DNA from: Lasiosphaeria ovina
Lineage: Eukaryota > Ascomycota > Sordariomycetes > Sordariales > Lasiosphaeriaceae
Direction of reading: 5' to 3'
Length of the DNA: 64,000 nt
Assembly (NCBI GenBank): GCA_033439765.1
Contig: JAULSN010000009.1
Span: 310,001-374,000, forward strand
Part shown: one piece after another, positions 1 through 11,177 of the stretch
How the letters are laid out: each line of letters starts with the position of its first letter
Position numbering within the stretch: the first letter of the stretch is position 1
Position numbers and translations under genes: made by a program
Notes under the pieces: generated by a model
What the model was told of the DNA's origin: nothing
What the model saw: only the letters and a program-made list of their open reading frames with translations
The model's database searches: none

Positions 1-890
1 CTATAGATATAGTCTAGAATTCAACTCCTTAAGATAATACGGAACTCTAGCCGTACGAGGTCCTTTTTAGTTTCCCTATACTAATATATTATAATTAGAC
101 GAGAAGAATAGACCTCTCCGACCCCGACCTCTAGTAATCGGAGAAGATAACCCGATAAGAGGCCTAGGAAATAGCTAAAACCCTAGAAGGATATATTAAT
201 ACCGTAAAGGATACTATTATAAAGGCATAAGAGCGCCAAACCCAGGAAGCTAATAAGTACCGCCGAATACCCGACTTCGACGTTAGTAACTAAGTCTATA
301 TAATTAAAAAGATATAGTCGACCGATCGGCCTAGCTTAAAACTAGACTTCCCGCTAATATAATACTACTTTAAGGTTCTAAAGAGGTCCGGCCCTAATAG
401 GTACGACTATAAACTAGAAATACCTAAGGGATAGCGAGGGACTAACGTATTCTACGCGGACCGCCTACGCTTATACCTAAATAACCTACTACCTAGTTAG
501 GAGGACTCAAAGCCGGAAGGAGAGACGATTAATAATAAGTAAGAATAGATCGTAGAATAGGTATTAATATCGCGGTCGTACTATAGAAAGCTCTAGTACT
601 AAGTTCAATAGCGCGGGTAGGCTCCCGACGCTACCTAGTATTACGCCGAAGACTTCAAGAACTCCCTAATTCTCCTAAAGGAATATCACGATACCTACCC
701 CGATAAAGCCGGACCGCCCGTACGGCTCGATAAGTAGCTATAAGCAGCTAAGGAGGATAGGTTCGAAGAACTATACTAAGACGATAATGAACCTATAGTA
801 AAAGGCCATCCGCTACGTAGGATAACCCGACGTCGTTAAGCTAGGGGGGTAAAGCTTCGAGGCGAAGCTTTTTTTCTAACCCGGGGGTAG
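1..890 (+). pseudogene. RIP-degraded Ty3/Gypsy (chromovirus) integrase tail with chromodomain
   Basis: Reading one plus frame through TAG/TAA stops gives the C-terminal part of a Gypsy integrase: VYIIKKI near 295, STDRPSLKLDFPL near 325, NVFYADRLRLYLNN near 445. A chromodomain follows, roughly 540-700, with AEDFKNSLILLKEYHD near its end. In chromoviruses this domain sits at the end of pol and steers integration toward heterochromatin. The stops stand where related proteins have W or Q, as expected from RIP. The 5' part lies outside the window. The reading ends just before a G-rich tract and the LTR at 891, so this is the 3' end of the element. Confidence 0.85.
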
Positions 891-1145
891 TATTACGGTA
901 GGTACGAAGGACATTTAGGTGGCCCTAATCGGTCGTACGCTATACGACTCGAGCTAACTAAATAACCCCGCTATTAGTAGCCCGTACCAAGTCCCGCCAC
1001 GTGACCCACAAAACCTAGCCCACTTCTCCGCGCACCGCGCAGCCTTTTGGAACTTTCTTTTCTTTTTCTTTCCTTAGCTTTAGATTCTACGAATACAGCG
1101 ATAATTGGTGTAGCCCTGTCTTATTAAATCGACTATACGGTGATA
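891..1145 (+). repeat. 255-bp Gypsy-type LTR (3' LTR)
   Basis: It begins TATTACGG and ends GGTGATA. A second copy at 9,035-9,289 begins TGTCACGG and ends GGTGATA, so the ends read as TGTCAC...GTGACA after RIP. A purine-rich GGGGGTAG tract directly precedes it, as a polypurine tract should. The integrase/chromodomain relic lies immediately 5'. Length is identical to the other copy (255 bp). Confidence 0.85.
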
Positions 1146-2943
1146 TCCCTTATATAACTCGGAGATAAGTCCCTCTCGAAATAACCTATTTCCGTAGTTT
1201 ACTTAACGTAATCGTACTCTCGGTATACTACTTTATCGGATTATTATTTACCTTAATCGTACGCTACCTTATTTATACGTAGTAGAGACTTCGATACTAA
1301 TTTGAGATTAAGAGTAGAATTGGTAGTCCATTCCGCTCTTACCGTACCGGTTTATCTGATAATATATTTGCCTATTAGTACGTATCCGGGGTTTTATACG
1401 ACGAAGAGAGTAAATTCGAAGTCCGTACGGAAGGAGCCGAAGGTCCGGGCCTTACCCTCTCGAGGCTGGCCGCCCGGGTATAAATTAGCTCTTCTTTCCT
1501 AGCTCTCTTCCTTCTTCCTTCCTTCCTTATGCCTTACTCTCTCTCTCTCTCTTATACCCGCGCGCGTACTCTCTCTCTCCCTCTCTTAGAAGCTCGCGCG
1601 TACCTAGCCCGGTATAATATAATATTTCTTATTCCCTTTAATAGTCTCATAGTATTAAAGTACGTATCTAGTATAAAGTAGACTTCGTCCTAGCGTTTAT
1701 CTAGTCTAATATAGCTTAGATAATAGTCCTCCGTACGATTAGATAGGGTCTCTAGAAAGATAGTCTAGTATATATCTTCTAGAATCTCTAGTCTCTAGTA
1801 TATACTAATAAAGTACCTTACCTTATTATATAGGATATTATACGGACGTCCTATATAGTTTCGCGATAACTTCTACGGTTTGTTAAATACCGTAACCTTA
1901 CGGCTATCTACTAGCCCGTTCTCGATATATCTAATTAGTAGGATATTAGAGTACTTAATATAGGGCGTCCCGTATAATAGGTTACTACGAGCGTACGGTA
2001 GGATCGGTAATCCTGCCTTATTAAGTTCCTATATTCCTCCGCGGGACTAAGAGCGCCGTAGATCCGGTAGCGGTAGAGTCCTCCGTACGGTCCGCTTAGG
2101 CGGGGGAATACTCTCTACTTCGGAGTCCGGCTTATTACGTAGTTCCTCCTTAAGTTCTAATACTATAATACTTATAATCTACTCTAAGATTATCTTACTA
2201 GTAATTAGAATACCGTACTTCTTAACGATCGTAATTATTTCTTTTCTAAACGTACGATTAACTTAATTAAATTATACGGTCGTCTATCCCTTAAAATCTT
2301 CACGGAAGGATACTTAGATATCTTCCTTAAATAGAGAGAACTAAATAACCTCTATTATCGTACGTACGAAGTAAGTTATAGCTTCCTTATCTTAAAGGGG
2401 TTAGGTAATATCTAGGGTCTAGGCCTCGTCCTAGAGGTCTTAGTTAATATTTACCTTCTATACCGTACCTAGGATATTACTCTTCTCCTAGATATCTTCG
2501 CGCGACTCCGGGTTTATCCCGGCTCCCGAGCTTAAAGCCATCCTCCCTAGCTCCGGCTATATTAATAATATTATTAGCGATTAGTCGCTATCGTACGACC
2601 CGGGTTCTAATAATTTATAAGTAGGGTAGGGGGGTATATATAGGGGAGTTTAGTAGGTATAGCGGGGTTATATAGCGGCGTATAATATAAGTTCTAGTTA
2701 TACGTACGTCGCTCTCGATTTATAGCCGTGAATATCGCTATACGCTTAGTTCCTTTATTCTTCTAGATAAAGATCCTTCTCTTCCCTCGAAAGTTCAAAG
2801 AAGGCCTCCGTCTAGGTAGTAGTACGAGATATTATCGTACGTACTTTCGTACCTCCCTCGAAAGTTCGGTATATGTACGTTAGTAATACGATCTCGTCTC
2901 TTTATATAGCTTCTCTATAAGTATTTAACTACTTATTAATTAG
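1146..2943 (-). pseudogene. RIP-degraded Copia-type internal region (gag-like end, 3' region)
   Basis: This block is an inverted, diverged copy of the element at 4,819-7,161. Positions 2,000-2,900 match the reverse complement of about 4,819-5,690 (gag-like part). Positions 1,146-1,620 match the 3' non-coding part seen at 9,295-9,815 and about 6,840-7,100. Read on the minus strand, the order is 5' LTR (2,944-3,182), leader, gag-like region, then 3' region. The 3' LTR is missing because the Gypsy LTR ends at 1,145. No open frame survives; it is saturated with TA and nearly free of CA/TG. Confidence 0.75.
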
Positions 2944-3182
2944 TATTCGTAGTACTTAAACTATATAGGGATCCTATAGGTCTAAGGGTGGTAGATCTAC
3001 TATAGGGGGGTATAATATTAGTTCTATTCTATCTTTTTCTCTACGGAACTAAGCTAGGTTCTACGTACGACTAGGGTTTTATATATATAGGCGGGAGGTC
3101 CGCGCGCGGTACGTGCCTTCTTATACGTGCGCGGTCACGCGGCTCCCGCTAGTGTGCGGTTACTAATATCGCTATTCTAATA
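2944..3182 (-). repeat. Copia-type LTR (5' LTR of the left inverted copy)
   Basis: About 239 bp, reverse complement of the 229-bp LTRs at 4,590 and 7,162. On the minus strand it starts TATTAGAATAGCG (TGTTGGAATAGCG before RIP) and ends ACGAATA. The Gypsy reverse-transcriptase fragment abuts it on the right, so the element appears inserted in Gypsy coding sequence. Confidence 0.8.
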
Positions 3183-3335
3183 GTTATAATATCTTAGGAA
3201 TAACTATACTCCTTTAAGATTAACGTATCTACATAGCGTGCGCCCACTTATAGCGTACGCCCACTTTTCCCACCCTAATTGAACTTTCGCGCGATATCGT
3301 AAATTCCTCTATAATAAAATATACCCGCCGTACGA

Positions 3336-4589
3336 AATGAAGCATAAGTATAGCTTGCCGTTCAAGCTATAGAACGCGATAAGCAACTCCGCCTTAGAAC
3401 CGCTATAAAACGGTATTCGGTCGACCGAAGAATACTAAAGCGACGACGGAACGGAATACTCCTACGAATAAATATGATCCCTAGTAATAGGAATTTAGAT
3501 TCCCTTAAGGAAGAGGTTATTATACGAAGGATCCTCGACCTATACGAGTAAGGATTTTCGCCAGGATACGATCTAGTAGAAGATATAGCTAACTTGCTAC
3601 GCGCGACGCGTAGCGCGTTACGCGTCGGACCGCGTTAGGCTTCTAACTTCGTATAACGATAACTAGAGCTCCGGACGCGTTAGTCGCGTCCGTACGACTA
3701 CTAAAGGGCCAAATATAAAGATCTAAAGATAATTAGCGCGTAATTCAACCTTATTCGTAATATAATCGCGAAGTATAGAATCTAAGAGTCAGATATCTAG
3801 AACTTCAATAAGATTAGGTTTTTAATAGGCCAGATCTCGCCTACCCTCGTCGTTACTTCGTCTAATAGTCGTAGGAGGGCGAAGAAGGTCTAGCCTAGTA
3901 ATCGGGAATAGGTTATAGTAATCCAAGCCGTATAATCGAGCGGCTATACTATTCCTCTATATATAATTATTATAGGGAAAGTATACCTCGAAAGCTAGTA
4001 TCGTAATAGCCCTTTCCCGCCTAATTAGACGATTAATCTTTTTAATACGAGCTAGATTAATAATAGGATTAATATCGATTAGATTAAGTATTTCGACGAG
4101 TACTCTCGCCTTTATATAATAGGTAGAAAGCGCCTTCTAATCCTAGATAGGTATAAGAGCTACTACTCGTTTGAGTTTAAAGATTATTATAGGTTTAATA
4201 ATATTATTACGCTTTATATACCTCCGTACTTATCCTACCTACTTTAGCCGCTCGATATTAGGTATTTCGGTATATTAAAGTAGTCGTACGGTAAGGAAAT
4301 CGAAAAACTTATATATTACTATATCTATTATATCGTAAAACCGGACTTCTTTCTCGCCTTTTATAAGGTATTTTATATAACTTTTCTACCTGAAAATATA
4401 TAAGGAGGATTCCGAGGGATAGGGCTTATACTATTTAATTTAGAGAGGGTAATTTCCTAGTTAGATATAAGGCTTCGTACGCTAATACCCCTAGCTACCT
4501 CTAAGATTATATACGATACTTAGGTCTCTAAGACGTTATAGAATATAACTAAAGCCTTATTTTAATTAATATATATTAAAGATCGTATT
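3336..4589 (+). pseudogene. Fot1/pogo transposase, N-terminal and catalytic part, RIP-inactivated
   Basis: Reading through TAG/TAA gives an N-terminal HTH-like part (AIERDKQLRLRT near 3,370), then RRILDLYE near 3,530, ISPTLVVTSS near 3,835, GRKRLLILD near 4,120 and PLDIRYFGILK near 4,250. This is the DDE_1 endonuclease of pogo-like elements. The first catalytic aspartate, normally in NFDETGF, reads NFNKIRF (D to N, a RIP-type G to A). The second and third (LILD, PLD) remain. The frame breaks at the LTR insertion at 4,590 and resumes at 7,396. The protein cannot be functional. Confidence 0.85.
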
Positions 4590-7395
4590 TGTTAGAATAG
4601 CGATATTGGTGACCGCACACTAGCGGAGGTCGCGTGACCGCGCACGTATAAAGGCACGTGCCGCGCGCAGACCTCCCGCCCGCATATACAAAACTCCGGT
4701 CGCCCTAGAACCCAGTTTAGTTCCTTAGATAGAATAGAACTAATATTATACCCCCCCAACGGTAGATCTACCACCCTTAGACCTATAGGATCCCTACGTG
4801 GTTTGAGAACTACGAATACTAATTAGTGAGTGGTTAAATACTTATAGAGAAGTAACGTAAAGAGACGAGATCGTACTACTGACGTACGCGTACCGAACTT
4901 TCGAGGGAGGTACGAAAGTACGTATAATAGTATCTCGTACTATTACCTAGACGGAGCCCTTCTTTGAACTTTCGAGGAAAGAGAAGGATCTCTATCTAGA
5001 AGAATAAAGGAACTAAGCGTATAGCGATATTTACGGCTATAGGTCGGGAGCGACGTACGTATAACTAGAACCTATATTATACGCTACTATATAACCCCGC
5101 TATACCTACTAAACTCCCCTATATATACCCCCGGTCGTACGATCGCGACCAATTATTAATAACTTTATTAATATTATCGATACCCCGCTATCGCCGAAGA
5201 TAGTATTAGCCTCGGGCGTGGGAAAAGGCCCGAGCAAGGGTAACGACTCGCGCGAAGATATCTAGGAGAAGAGTAATATCCTAGGTACGGTATAGAAGGC
5301 AAATATTGACTAGGACCTCTAGGACGAGGCTTAGACCCTAGATATTACCCAACCCCTTTAAGATAAGGAAGCTATAACTTACTTCGTACGTACGATAATA
5401 GAGATCATTTAGTTCTCTCTATCTAAGGAAGATATCTAAGTATCCTTCCGCGAAGATTTTGAGGGATAGACGACCGTATAATTCGACTAAGTTAATCGTA
5501 TATTTAGAAAAGAAATAATTACGATCGCCGAGAAGCACGGTATCCTAGTTACCGGCAAGATAATCTTAGAGTAGATTATAAGTATTATGGGATTAGTTCC
5601 CCCGCCTAAGCGGACCGTACGGAGGACTCTACCGCTACCGGATCTACGGCGCTCTTAGTCCCGCGGAATATAGGAACTTAATAAGGCAGGATTGCCGATC
5701 TTACCGAAGAAAGGCGTACGGATTACCGGCGCCCGAATCTCGGACTAACTTATAAATATTATAGAGGCGGTACTCCTAGAGCCTAATCTTCTATAGCCCC
5801 CTCTACTACTACCGCCGAAGGTGACGATAGTACTTCCCTAAATTATAAATATTATAGAGGCGGCACTCCTAGAGCCTGATCTTCTATAGCCCCCTCTACT
5901 ACCACCGCCGAAAGTGACGATAGTACTTCTATACTACTTAACGCCCGGAGGAGAGGGTCTAAGAGGATTACCGACTCTAACCCTATCGAAGGTTACCGTA
6001 TTTAGTAAGTCGTAGAAGTTATCGCGTAACTATACTGGCCGACCGTACGATATCCTCTACGATAAGGCTAAGTACTTCGTTAGTATCTACTAGCGATTAG
6101 AGATCCCGGAGGATATATACTTCGTAATCTTCCCGGAGATCCTATCCGATCGTACGGAGGACTACTACCTCTCGTATATTAGTCCGGATAAGCGTTAGAA
6201 CGAGGTATACGTTATACTAAATACGTACTTCAATACTACGAGACTACCGGAGGGAACGGTACTCTAGATCCGAAGGCCACTCTATAGACTAGTAGAGTTA
6301 GGAGTATATTAGTTTAAGACGTACGCCTAGTACTATATCGAGAAGCTAGGTATACGTACGTCGACGAAGGAGGAAGCCAAGCTTAAAGAAGTAGGGCTAA
6401 AGGCCAAGCCGAAGTCGTACCTTACGTACGATACCCAGATCGAGTTCAATAGATGCCGGATCCAACTTCAAGGATACGAGATCACCGTTAAGCAGAAGGG
6501 TCAGGCCAAGCAACTAAGCTTGATCAACCCGAAGGATAAGGACGTACCCTAGTAGTATATCTCCTAGCGAGCGCGCGGAGCGTACATTACTAGTATCTAC
6601 TAACCTACCTAGTAGAGGACGGCAAGATTACCGTACGAATCGAGGTATTCGTAGATAGATTAGAGAGGAAGGAGGAGGACGAGAGAGGGAGGAGAGCACA
6701 CTATATACTAATATATCACGACGGCTATAATACTAGTATAGATTCACCAAAGAAGGCATTAAGGTGGCGAAGTCTTCGGCGTTTATACGTACCTCGGTAT
6801 CGACCGAGGGCATCGCGGCGATACGACGCTCGTCGTCCTAGGTACGAGTTAACTTATCGTACGATAAAAGAAAGAGTCCCGAGGGTATCGTACGTTAATA
6901 GCCGGGCGGCCAGCCTTAAGAGGGTAAGGCCCAGACCTACTACCCCTTCCGTACGGACCTCGAACTCAATCTCGTCGTCGTATAAGGTAAATAATAATCC
7001 GATAAAGAAGTATACCAAGAGCACGATCACGTTAAGCAAACTACGGAAATAGGTCATTTCGAGAGGGACTTATCTCCGAGTTATATAAGAGAGATAAGAA
7101 GGCGTTATCTACGATAGGAAGGAAGACCGGAGACGTGCGGTCACAAAAGAAGAGTTGCTAGTATTGGAATAGCGATATTAGTAACCGTACACTAGCGGAG
7201 GTCGCGTGACCGCGCACGTATAAAGGCACGTGCCGCGCGTAGACCTCCCGCCCGTACATACAAAACTCCGGTCGCCCTAGAACCCAGTTTAGTTCCTTAG
7301 ATAGAATAGAACCAATATTGCACCCCCCCAACGGTAGATCTACCACCCTTAGACCTGTAGGATCCCTACGTAGTTTGAGAACCACGAATAGTATT
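4585..7395 (+). mobile_element. Complete nested LTR element (Copia-derived, non-autonomous)
   Basis: Two 229-bp LTRs (4,590-4,818 and 7,162-7,390) begin TGTTAGAATA / TATTGGAATA and both end ACGAATA. They are flanked by the same 5 bp, GTATT (4,585-4,589 and 7,391-7,395). A purine tract, AAAAGAAGAG, precedes the right LTR. The internal 2,343 bp holds only a gag-like segment joined to a short reverse-transcriptase/RNase H remnant, far too little for an autonomous Copia element. It sits inside the pogo transposase reading frame, so it inserted after the pogo element. Confidence 0.9.
5165..6720 (+). pseudogene. gag-RT fusion remnant of the nested LTR element
   Basis: In one plus frame read through stops, a gag-like part (about 5,180-6,240; DRTEDYYLSYISPDK near 6,155) runs straight into Copia pol-like sequence. 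LPEGTVL near 6,250 and RPLYRLVELGVY near 6,275 match the RT motif around LYGL. KQKGQAKQLSLINPKDKD near 6,490 and QRARGAYI near 6,570 match the RT-RNase H junction. Protease, integrase and most of RT, including the YxDD box, are missing. The deletion join falls between gag and RT. Stops are CAG/CAA/TGG derived. Confidence 0.65.
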
Positions 7396-7797
7396 ATTAG
7401 GTATTAAGGTAGCTCTCCGATACTAATTCTTAGAGCTCTTAACTAAATTATAAAGGGTATAATAAAGGTTATATACGAGATAATATTAATAAAGGATTAT
7501 ATTTAAGAGCTTAAGGAGTCGAATAAAGTACTAAGTAAACGCCGGAGGGCTAAAAAAAGATATATTAGGGTAGGAAGACTACTAACTATACGGGATACTA
7601 GTAATCTTTTAGTAGAAAAGGATATATAGGTAGAGTAAGAGGAATAAATATAGGCGGAGGGTAGTCTTACGAAGAGGCGCGTAGGAGGTATACGATACTA
7701 TAATAACTACGGTAAAACTAGATATAATTCTCGTACGTACTAGGAGGATATAAAAATGGATAGAGAACCGGATTCTAAGTAGTTTCAATTTATTATT
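7391..7797 (+). pseudogene. Fot1/pogo transposase, C-terminal part after the LTR insertion
   Basis: The reading resumes after the GTATT duplication with QGSSPTLILRALN, continues through a charged helix (SKRRRAKKRYIR near 7,545) and ends in a zinc-knuckle-like segment. There YNNYGKTRYNSRTY stands for C-x2-C-x4-H-x4-C with cysteines changed to tyrosine, as RIP does. This tail is typical of fungal pogo/Fot1 transposases. The right terminal inverted repeat follows at about 7,810-7,889. Confidence 0.8.
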
Positions 7798-7891
7798 TCC
7801 TTTATAGTACTATAATATCGTACGAAAGGTCAATTAGGGTAGGAAAAGTGGGCGCATGCTATAAGTAGGCGTACGCTATATAGATACGTTA

Positions 7892-8743
7892 TAGGGAACG
7901 CTCTAATCCTTAATAATAATTACGTTCTCGGGGTCTACCGCTATTCTAGTTATAGAGATAATAAATCCTAGGTATTTAGTTTTAGTAATATAGAATTTAT
8001 ACTTCTTTAAGTCGGCTTAGAGTCTTATTTATCTTAGGCGATATAGGACTTTAGCTATATAGGCCTCGTACTCCTTAGGGTTCTTAGAAAAGATAAGGAT
8101 ATCATTAATATAAGCGTTATAGAAGTCGTTTAGGTATCTTAATAAGATCTTATTAATATATCGTTAGAAAGTTACTAGGTTATTAATTAGGCTAAAAGGT
8201 AGAACCCGATATTTATAAGCCTTATATTTTATTTAGAAGGTTATAAAGTCCTCGTCCTTTAGGTACATTTAGATCTTATAGAAGGCTTACCTAATATCGA
8301 TTTTAGTAAAGATTTTAGCTTTCTTAATGTAAGTTATAGTCTCGTTAATAAGCGGTAAGGGATATTAATCCTTTCTTATTATAGTATTAAGTCTCTAGTA
8401 ATTTATATAGAAGTATATTTCACCTCTTAGCTTTAGAGCGAGTAGTATAAGTACTACTTAGGCTATTAAACTATTAATAATAAATCCCTTTATTAGGTTC
8501 TTTATAATATACTATTTAGCGATCTCTAATTCTTCTAGGGATATCTTATAAAGTAAATTATAACCTAAGTCTTTAAGGGCTTTTCCTTTAGAAAGGGTAA
8601 TTTAATAGTTATACGTCCCCTAGTACTCGGCTAGCTTATTAGAAATAACTTTACTAAATATATTAAGGTAATTATAATAAGTTAGTAGGATGAGCTTTAG
8701 GGCTTATTCCTTAAGGTTCTATTTATCTTAAGCTAAGGGGTCT
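7892..8743 (-). pseudogene. Ty3/Gypsy reverse-transcriptase fragment, RIP-degraded
   Basis: Minus-strand reading through stops gives a textbook Gypsy RT: KISLEELEIAK near 8,550, YRVLPFSLINNLVTF near 8,205, AYINDILIFSKN near 8,110 and KYLGFIIS near 7,975. The catalytic YxDD box reads Y-I-N-D, again one RIP change. The frame continues across the pogo insertion into 3,183-3,220 (LKGV.LFLRYYNY). Both outer ends are cut by Copia-type LTRs (3,182 and 8,744). This is the oldest recognisable layer of the stack. Confidence 0.9.
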
Positions 8744-8975
8744 TATTCGTAATACTTAAATTACGTAGGGATCCTATAGGTCTAAGTGTGGTAGATCTAA
8801 CCGTTAGGGGGGTATAATATTAGTTCTATTCTATCTATAGAACTAAGCTAGGTTCTAGGGCGACCGGGGTTTTATATATACGGGCGGGAGGTCTACGCGC
8901 GGCACGTGCCTTCCTATACGTACGCGGTTACGCGACCCCCGCTAGTATATGATTATTAATATTATTATTCTAATA
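8744..8975 (-). repeat. Copia-type LTR (3' LTR of the right inverted copy)
   Basis: About 232 bp, same family as the LTRs at 4,590 and 7,162 but inverted and more heavily mutated. On the minus strand it is preceded by the purine tract AAAAGAAGAG, as at 7,151, which marks it as a 3' LTR. Confidence 0.8.
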
Positions 8976-10871
8976 TTAGTAACTCTTCTTTTATAACCGT
9001 ACGCCTCCGGTCTTCCTTCCTATCGTAGAAACGCTGTCACGGCAGGTGCGAAGGACATTTGGGTAGCCCTAATCAATCGCACGCTACACGACTCGAGCTG
9101 ACTAAGCAACCCCGCTGTTGGTGGCCCGTGCCAAGTCCTGCTACGTGACCCACAAAACCTAGCCCACTTCTCCGCGCACCGCGCAGCATTTTGGAACTTT
9201 CTTTTCTTTTTCTTTCCTTAGCTTTAGATTCTACGAATACAGCGATGATTGGTGCAGCCCTGTCTCATTAAATTGACTGTGCGGTGATAAACGCCTTCTT
9301 ATCTCTCTTATATAACTCGGAGATAAGTCCCTTTCGAAATGACCTATTTCCGTAATTTACTTAATATAATCGTACTCTCGGTATACTTCTTTATTAGATT
9401 ATTATTTACCTTAATCGTATATTACCTTATTTACTTATCCTAAGTACGTACGTAGTAGAGAAGTAAGCCGTACCGGCTTACCTTATCCAATAGCCGGTAC
9501 CGTATAAGATAACGGTAAGATAAGTAGCCCGCTCCGTACCCTCCGTACTAGGTCGTCCAATAATATATTTACCTTTATACGATAGCGAGATTGAGTTCGA
9601 GGTCCGTACGGAAGGGGTAGTAGGTCCGGGCCTTACCCTCTCGAGGCTGGCCGCCCGGATATAAAGTAGCTCTTCTTTCCTAGCTCTTTTCCTTCTTCCC
9701 TTCTTCCCTTCTTCCTTATACCTCACTCTCTCTCTTATGCCCGCGCGCGTACTCTCCCTCTCCTTCTCTTAGAAGCTCGCGCGTACCTAGCCTAGTATAA
9801 TACGATATCTTTTAATAAGGGTACGGCCACGACCGCCTTATTTAGTAGCGTTCCCTATCGTACGATAGGAGACGGATCTATCTGGATTCTAATTCCTACT
9901 ACCTCGGAGGGTAATCGGCGTCTTCTTGGCTTTCTTACTATTAACGTACGATACCCTCGGGACTCTTTCTTTTATCGTATAATAAGTTAACTCGTACCTA
10001 GGACGACGAGCGTCGTATCGCCGCGATACCCTCAGTCGATACCGAGGTACGCGTAAACGCTGAAGACTTCGCTAACCTTAATACCTTCTTTACTAAGGTT
10101 ATTCGCCGCGAGTCGTACTTTCGTACGCTCCTTATTTACTCGCGCGGTACGCGCGTTCGTCGCTACCCAAATCGGTATAATAATCCGGAGTCCATTCCTC
10201 GCTTTCGTTATTATTTTCGCCTACCCGATTACTAGAATAGCGCCTATTCGTCGTACGTCTAGTAATCGCGTAGTACGGTCTATTCGTACTCCCGTACGGG
10301 CTCGGTTTCGGGCGCCGAATCGGCGCTTAGCGGTAGTAGTAGCGGCGGTGGAAGTCTAGGTGGTAGCTCGTTTAGGGGCTCGTCAAATCGCCCGTAATAA
10401 GGGCGCCTACCGTTATCTAGTTCGGGCTCGCGCCTAAACCCGATTACTTTTAATAGAAATACCCTCCTCTTTTAGCCTTAGCTTACGCCTTAGCTCTTCG
10501 TACGCTCGAGGAGGTTTCTTAGTATAGCTAGGGTCGTTCTTAATATAATATCTTTTTCTCTATTATATAGGTCGTATATTAAGTTTGAAATGAATTCCGG
10601 GGTTCTTTAGTAAATCTATACTAGTATTATAGCCGTTATAATATATTAGTATATAGTATACTCTCCTCCCTCTATTCGTCCTCCTCCTTCTTTTCTAATC
10701 TATTTACGAATACCTCGATTTATACGGTAATTTTACCGTCCTCTACTAGGCTTACGAGGGCTTAGTTAGGGTCCTTCTTAATAAATACGTCGGCTAGGTT
10801 ATCTCGTCCGTTAATCTATCTAACTTCCGAGATCTCCCGCCTTTTATACGCTTCCTATAGGTATATAATAT
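8976..10871 (-). pseudogene. 3' part of a Copia-type element with RNase H tail, RIP-degraded
   Basis: Inverted relative to 6,600-7,161. It extends further into pol than the nested copy. The minus-strand reading from 10,871 gives the end of a Copia RNase H (INGRDNLADVFIKKDPN near 10,790, then LVEDGKITV), typically followed by a short charged tail. About 500 bp at 10,100-10,620 have no counterpart in the nested copy. The element is cut off abruptly at 10,871/10,872, where non-RIP sequence begins. A Gypsy LTR (9,035-9,289) is inserted in its 3' region. Confidence 0.75.
9035..9289 (+). repeat. Solo Gypsy-type LTR with AACGC target duplication
   Basis: 255 bp, TGTCACGG...GGTGATA, flanked on both sides by AACGC (9,030-9,034 and 9,290-9,294). 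The unoccupied site can be read in the sister copy near 7,110 (reverse strand AACGCCTTCTT). It is much less RIP-mutated than its surroundings and than the copy at 891, so it is younger or escaped RIP. No internal Gypsy sequence remains, so it is a recombined solo LTR. Confidence 0.9.
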
Positions 10872-11177
10872 TGTTGAAGAGGTTATATCGATAGAGCATT
10901 AATTAGATTTCAAGCAGTTAGAAGAGTGGTAGTTATAGAAAGGTTTTTACAGAAGCTAGGTTTTGGACTTCCGTGAGTAAGAAAGGAAGGCGGTGAAGGG
11001 CGGCAAAATGGACGATAATAAAGAGCAAGAAAAGTGGAGCAGAATGGTATTTAGATTGTTGTGATTGGTCGAAGACTGATGTAGATGTAGTTATTCTAAA
11101 CACAAAGGTGGGAAATGGACCCCTTATTATACCAGCTTGTGTTGACTCGGTTAAACGGAACTCGGCTCTGTTCAACA
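10872..11177. repeat. Possible solo LTR, TGTTGAA...TTCAACA
   Basis: A 306-bp block with 7-bp inverted ends TGTTGAA/TTCAACA starts exactly where the RIP-hit Copia remnant stops. It has normal CA/TG content. No matching target duplication is visible (AATAT on the left, CTTCG on the right), so one flank may have been lost. A short ORF inside it has no recognisable product. Confidence 0.5.

Larger units (their letters stand above)
3221..7891 (+). mobile_element. Fot1/pogo-type DNA transposon, RIP-hit and interrupted by an LTR element
   Basis: Matching terminal inverted repeats start ACGTATCTACATAGCG at 3,223 and end at 7,889. Each end carries an internally repeated GCGCCCACTT-like motif. TA duplications flank it (3,221-3,222 and 7,890-7,891), the hallmark target of the Tc1/mariner/pogo superfamily. 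Removing it and one TA rejoins a Gypsy reverse-transcriptase frame (...SVPYNLKGV...). The transposase gene lies inside in two pieces (3,336-4,589 and 7,391-7,797), split by the LTR element at 4,590-7,390. Without the insertion the transposon is about 1.86 kb, a normal Fot1 size. Confidence 0.9.

Noticed and set aside
1302..7385. Short open frames of 60-75 codons in the first 7.4 kb
   Set aside because: They fall within RIP-hit LTRs and transposon non-coding parts. The real (dead) frames are other readings identified by protein motifs.
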